Assembly: GCA_023053575.1 (NCBI GenBank)
Contig: JAKZAP010000018.1
Coordinates: 682,001 to 746,000, forward strand
Length of the DNA stretch: 64,000 bases
Direction: 5' to 3'
Origin: Branchinecta lynchi
Lineage: Eukaryota > Arthropoda > Branchiopoda > Anostraca > Branchinectidae
In this document: in pieces, positions 59,480-64,000 of the stretch
Layout: the number at the start of each line of letters is the position of its first letter
Numbering within the stretch: position 1 is the first letter of the stretch
The notes under the pieces: model-generated
What the model saw: only the letters and a program-made list of their open reading frames with translations
Databases searched by the model: none
Told to the model about the DNA's origin: nothing
Position numbers and translations under genes: made by a program

Positions 59480-61330
59480 TTTTAACCGTTTTTTGTGGAG
59501 CTCATAACTCGTGAACCAGTTCAGGTATCAAGTTGAAACTTGGTACACTTGTGGGTATTGGGGTCTAGTTGTACCTTTTGGGGTTCCCATCCCCACACCC
59601 ACCCGGTTCAGGGACAAATGAATCCGGATTGTCCATTGAATAACGTTCGTAACTTGACTAGAGCTTCACCTAGAACGATGAAATTCCTTGTACTAGATCC
59701 TAGGGTCGGGAAATTAATTTTGAAGTTGTACCTCCTCCGCCCATCCCGTTCGTGGGCAACTTGGCCATTGCCCACGAGTAAAGTTCGTGACCCGTGACAG
59801 GAATCAACAGGTATCAAGTTGAAACTTGGTAGGCTTGTGGGGTCCAAACCCCAGGGTCAAAACCCCACTCCCACTTTGTTCTGGGGCAATTGGGCATAGG
59901 ATGCCCATTTTTGAATGTTTTCATTTTATAATAACTGGGAATAGGGCGATGGAATTCCTTGTTGGGATCCCAAAACGTAAGTGGAGGGATACCTATGACA
60001 TCGCAAAAGTTGTCCGTCTGTCCGTCCGTCCGTCTGTAAGCACGATAACTCTCGAAGGGAATGAGATATTTTGATGAAACTTGGTGTGAGGATTCGTCGG
60101 GTCATCGGACCAGTCGAGTTCGTAGATGGGCTTTGTAGCCCTACATTGAGGGGTGGGGGAGGGGGTTCAGATTAAGGGGCACACAAAATATTTTAAACAG
60201 CTAATGTGATAGTCGATTATGGGGTAAGAAGACGTGCTGAGCGCGATGGTGAAAACCATTTTGTCATCGGCCAAGTAGTTCGCTCGGAATCCGGCCAAAA
60301 CCGGAAAGTTTGTTAAAAGTAAAAGTTTTATTTGAAGTTGATTAGATGTTCGATTTAGGGGTAGGAAGACATGCTTAAGACGATGGTGAAAACCATTTTC
60401 TCGGCGGACAAGTAGTTCGCCCGGAATCCGGCCGAAACCTGAAAGTTTGTTAAAATTAAATGTTTTATTTCGAGTTGATTAGATGTTCGATTTAGGGCAA
60501 GAAGACATGCTGAACACTTATGTGAAAACAGTTTTCTACCGGGACATGTATTTCGCTCGGAATCCGGCCAAAACCGGAAAATTGTTAGAAGTCAAAGTTT
60601 TATTTCTAGTTGATTAGATAACCGATTTAGGGGTGAGAAGAGATGCTGAATCCGTATGTGACAATCATATTTTACCTGGACATATAGTTCGACCGGAATC
60701 CTGCTGGAGTCTGAAAATTTGTTATAAGCTTCAGTTGAAGTTGATTAGAGGTTCAATAATGGGGAAAGAAGATACCCAAAGTTCGTTTTTCAGCTTTCTT
60801 TTCGCCGGACAAGTAGTTCTGGAGTTCGGCCGAAAGGGGGATATCGGCAGAAGTGGCAGGAAGTTTTCATCAAAACAGATGTGACTTGTAGGGGTAAACA
60901 CACATGCTGAATCCATATCTGAATTTGGTTTTCTCAGATTATTAGCTATTTGGCCTTAATCTGTTTCTGAATTTTAATTGTAAAAATGATCAAGGAGTCT
61001 GGCGATGACTGGATCTGGCTAAGACAAACCCAGCTGTCTGGATTAGATAATACATTTTTGGGATCCCATAGAAACCTTTGGTCTTGTGCTTTTAGATCTT
61101 AGGGTTGGGAATATATGTGTGGAGTTGAACCACCCTCCACGTTCATGGGCAAGTGGGTCTGAAATTCCCATGAGTTTAGTTTTTGACCCGTGACTGCAAT
61201 CAAACTCTAAGCTGGTATACTTGAAGATATATAGGTCTAGATACGCATTTTGGTGCCCCCCCCCCAAACCCTCCCGTTTATGGGCAGTCTTTCCCCATGA
61301 GTTAACTCTTGTATATATACTTTGGGATAT
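59480..61330 (+). repeat. Family J array, split by Helitron-like E7
   Basis: Modules with ACTCGTGAACC, TATCAAGTTGAAACTTGGTA and CACACCCACCCGGTTCAGGG occur from 59505 and 59810, and continue at 61090-61330. They are the reverse complement of the array at 18900-19935. E7 sits between GGAATTCCTTGT and TTTTAGATCTTAGGG, which are adjacent in an intact module. Confidence 0.7.
59962..61087 (+). mobile_element. Family E Helitron-like element, copy E7
   Basis: TTGGGATCCCAAAACG to GAAACCTTTGGTCTTGT. Insertion in family J fixes both ends of the element. No coding capacity. Confidence 0.86.
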
Positions 61331-62046
61331 ATACGTATAGATGTGGATCTTGGTGTAATAGCAACAAATAAGGCCACGCGACGTACTTCAATCCTTAATG
61401 AAAAGTTGGAGACTCGACGGTTTTGTCATATGATCGAGGATATGCCGTTCTTATTGAAGTTGTGGCGAAGGGGGTGTTTAGTTCCACCGATTGGGCTTAT
61501 TATACTTGTTATTACCTTGCTAACTGAAAAGTTTAAAGGGTCGGACTGGCTGCCAAGACATTAAATATCGAAATTGGAACTGTTCAAGATCTACTTGAAT
61601 TTCTGCTTGTAAAGTGGGATGGTTTCAAATTAGTTTATTCCAATACTTGTTTGGTTGTTGGGGATGTGAAATGTCTTGGTTCCAGCGCTGTTTGTACACA
61701 AGATGTGAAAAATATTTTACTTTAACACCCCACATTTGAGCGTTTGCGCACTTGTTATTTTTTTTATTTAACACTAAAACGCCGTTAGCGGCTTACACGT
61801 TACTTGGTAAAAATTGTTTTTAATATTTCCAAAGTTTCTTGTGTCTTTTAGTATAGTCTGAAGTTGTCGCTGTTCGTGTGAAGAAGCTACTCTGGGTGGT
61901 TAAAGAGTCCAATTTTGTTTTGGAAGTTCGATCGTGGGATACCATACGCTAACTCGGTTACCTTTCATTAACGGCACTTAGATGGGACAGTTTATGTTCC
62001 ATTACTGGTCGAACAGTAGAGTTGTTGGGGAAGATTTTTATCTGGC
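61331..62046. other. Intron sequence without recognisable feature
   Basis: An 80-codon frame at 61322 extends from the repeat and has no known domain. Confidence 0.4.
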
Positions 62047-63923
62047 TTAAAGGACCTGTCTTACCTATAATACTAACGCAACCTACTACCACAATCACTC
62101 CATATATATCTAAACCCGGAGACCCCAATTTCGTACGGTACATTCAGACTTCTCTAACAAAACCACGCTGATTTTCTCACTTACCATGTTTTGCTACCTT
62201 CCAGTTGTAAATAAGAACAAGAGCTGATCGCTCATATGGCACTTGTCGGAACAGTTAGCATGTTTGTCAGTTTGTCCCCTTCTGCCCCCCCCCCCCCCCC
62301 CCGTGATCAGACCCACTCCAGACTTGAAACTGAACAAGTGAGACACTCCCTCTTGACACTTGTCAAGTTTCATGCACGTCCGATCATCCGTTTCTAAGTT
62401 ATGAGTGTCACCAGATTCCGGATTCCCCACTCGTCTACTCCCCCCATGATGGCCGGATCGGGGAAGGGACTATTTTCAAGTCAGTATGTTAGAGTCCCTA
62501 CTAGGCCTGCTAAGTTTCATGGTCCCAGCTCATCTGAAAGCACCCAAGCTCCGACAACTCCAATCCCTCAACTTTAAGGGATTCAGGAGATTTCCGGTAC
62601 CCCCTCCAGCCCCCCCCCCCCCTCCCACAGTGATGAAATCCGGTCCAGACTTGAAGCTGAACATCCGAGAAACTTGTTCTTAATACTTACCAAGTTTCAT
62701 GCACGTTCGAGCAACCCTTCCAAAGTTGTGAGTGTCACTAGATTCCGGATTTCCGACCCCTCTACTCCCCCCACGATGATCAGTCAGTATGGTAGAATCC
62801 CTAATATGCCTGCCAAGTTTCATGGTCCTAGCACATCTGGAAGTACCCTAACTCGAGATCGCCCGTCCAACTCCCCCACTGTGACACAATACAGTCCTGT
62901 GATGTCAGTTATGTATCTATGGTTTAAGCTTGTTCTTCCCACCAAATTCCTTCCCAATCCCTCGAATCTGAGCCTTTCAGACGATTTCCAGTGCCCTTTC
63001 CCAGCCCCCCCCCCCTCCAGTTATAGTATCCGGTCCGGATTTGAAAAGGAACATCTGAGGCACATGTTCTTGACTCTTGTCAAGTTTCCTGCACGTCCAA
63101 TTACCCCTTCCAAAGTTATGCATGCTACTAATTTCCGGATTCCCCATCCCTCCACTCCCCCTACGATGGTTGGATCGGGGAAAAGACCATTCTCAAGGCA
63201 ATCTGTTCGGGTCCCTGATATGGCTACCAAATTTCATCGTCCTAGTTCCGATTTCGCGGGGTCACCGAATTCTGCCCCTCCCTCACAGTGCCCGAATTCG
63301 GTCCGATTATATCAATGATGTATCGAGGACTTGTGCTTGTTCTTCCCACCAAGTTTCGTCCCGATCCCTCCACTCTAAGCGTTTCCCAAGATTTCCGGTT
63401 CCCCCCTCCAGCTCCCCCCAAAGTCACCGAATCTGGTCCGGATTTTAAGTGGGTCGTTTGAGGCACGAGTTCTTTCCGAATATAAAATTTCATTAAGATC
63501 CGATCATCCGTTCAAAAGTTATAAATATCTCAATATTGCGGATTCCCCCCCCCCCCCCATGATGTTCGGATCGGGAAAGTTACTATTTCCAACTTCATCA
63601 TTTGGGGTCCCTGATATGCCTGCCAAGTTTCATCGTCCTAGCTTATGTGGAAGTGCCCGAACTAGCCAAACCCGGACCGACCGACAGACCGACGGACGGA
63701 CAGAAATTGCGATTGCTATATGGCACTTGGCCGATGGGCAAGTACCATAAAAACCGGTTATGTAAATTATTTACTTGTTTTCGCTACAAGTCACCGGGTT
63801 TCGGAAAAGGCTTAAAACAGCCAAAACCGTGGGTTATTTCTTGAAAGCACAGACTAGTTTTAAAGTATCCAAATATTTTTAAAATACTGCAAGTTGAAGA
63901 GTAAATAGTTCGAGGGGTCCCTA
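62047..63923 (+). mobile_element. Family B element, copy 5, split by Helitron-like C6
   Basis: Left half 62047-62205 (TTAAAGGACCTGTCTTACC to TTTTGCTACCTT) and right half 63752-63923 (AACCGGTTATGTAAATT to GAGGGGTCCCTAA). Together they rebuild most of a family B element; some bases around the insertion are lost. Confidence 0.75.
62215..63750 (-). mobile_element. Family C Helitron-like element, copy C6
   Basis: On the minus strand it starts TATGGTACTTGCCC..GGCCAAGTGCCATA, then the TCCGTC/GGTCGGTC microsatellite, about ten modules, and ends CAAGTGCCATATGAGCGATC then AGCTCTTGT. The plus-strand frame 62674-63318 (214 codons, Ser/Pro-rich, with recurrent KFH.PS) is an antisense read-through of the modules, not a protein gene. 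Confidence 0.83.
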
Positions 63924-64000
63924 ATCACTGTGTTACAACCATGGGAACAGGCGAGCTCCCGCAGACTTTACTACCCTTCTTTTCGAATAAAGTACAATAT
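63924..64000. other. Right edge, still in intron 6
   Basis: Too short to interpret. Confidence 0.4.

Noticed and set aside
62674..63318. 214-codon Ser/Pro-rich frame
   Set aside because: Recurring KFH.PS and PP.TPP blocks are the translated antisense of the roughly 140-bp modules of C6; similar frames appear over C1, C2, C3 and C4.

Overview
This is genomic DNA from an animal. The only host genes I can support are two type IV (basement-membrane) collagen genes that start back to back. The minus-strand gene is COL4A1-like. Its signal-peptide exon is at 8062-8133 and its 7S/triple-helix exon is at 1622-1816; the rest lies beyond the left edge. The plus-strand gene is COL4A2-like. It starts at 8613, has six exons inside the window (8613-8665, 14965-15016, 27450-27554, 49558-49692, 55339-55446, 56833-57054) and runs off the right edge. 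The two start codons are 479 bp apart, so the genes probably share one bidirectional promoter, as vertebrate COL4A1/COL4A2 do. All exon joins keep frame, and every inferred exon has GT/AG borders. I cannot name the species. Long repeat-filled introns and the repeat types fit a non-vertebrate metazoan, but no species-specific marker is visible.

Almost everything else is intron filled with mobile DNA. Left part (1-8.1 kb, intron 1 and downstream of the minus gene): terminal-inverted-repeat (TIR) MITEs, an inverted pair of mariner-type MITEs, LINE tails and a Helitron-like element. Middle (8.7-27.4 kb, introns 1-2 of the plus gene): more MITEs, fold-back elements, a 384-codon open LINE reverse-transcriptase fragment, a tRNA-derived SINE, hammerhead-ribozyme-like motifs and elements with G/C runs. 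The 22-kb intron 3 (27.6-49.6 kb) holds nested Helitron-like elements, two LINE remnants and several tandem repeats. The right part (49.7-64 kb) has three collagen exons between further copies of the same families.

The most striking repeat signal is that three otherwise different dispersed families share one build: tandem modules of about 137-145 bp, each with a GAAACTTGG-like core. Two of these families also have palindromic ends, a TCCG/GGTC microsatellite near the start, and a 3' end in a small hairpin plus CTTGT followed by T. I interpret those two as Helentron/HINE-like (pearl-like) elements. A fourth family has a textbook Helitron 3' end (hairpin plus CTAG) and sits inside a copy of one of them. 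Many longer reading frames in the window are antisense or frame shadows of these repeats and are not annotated as genes.
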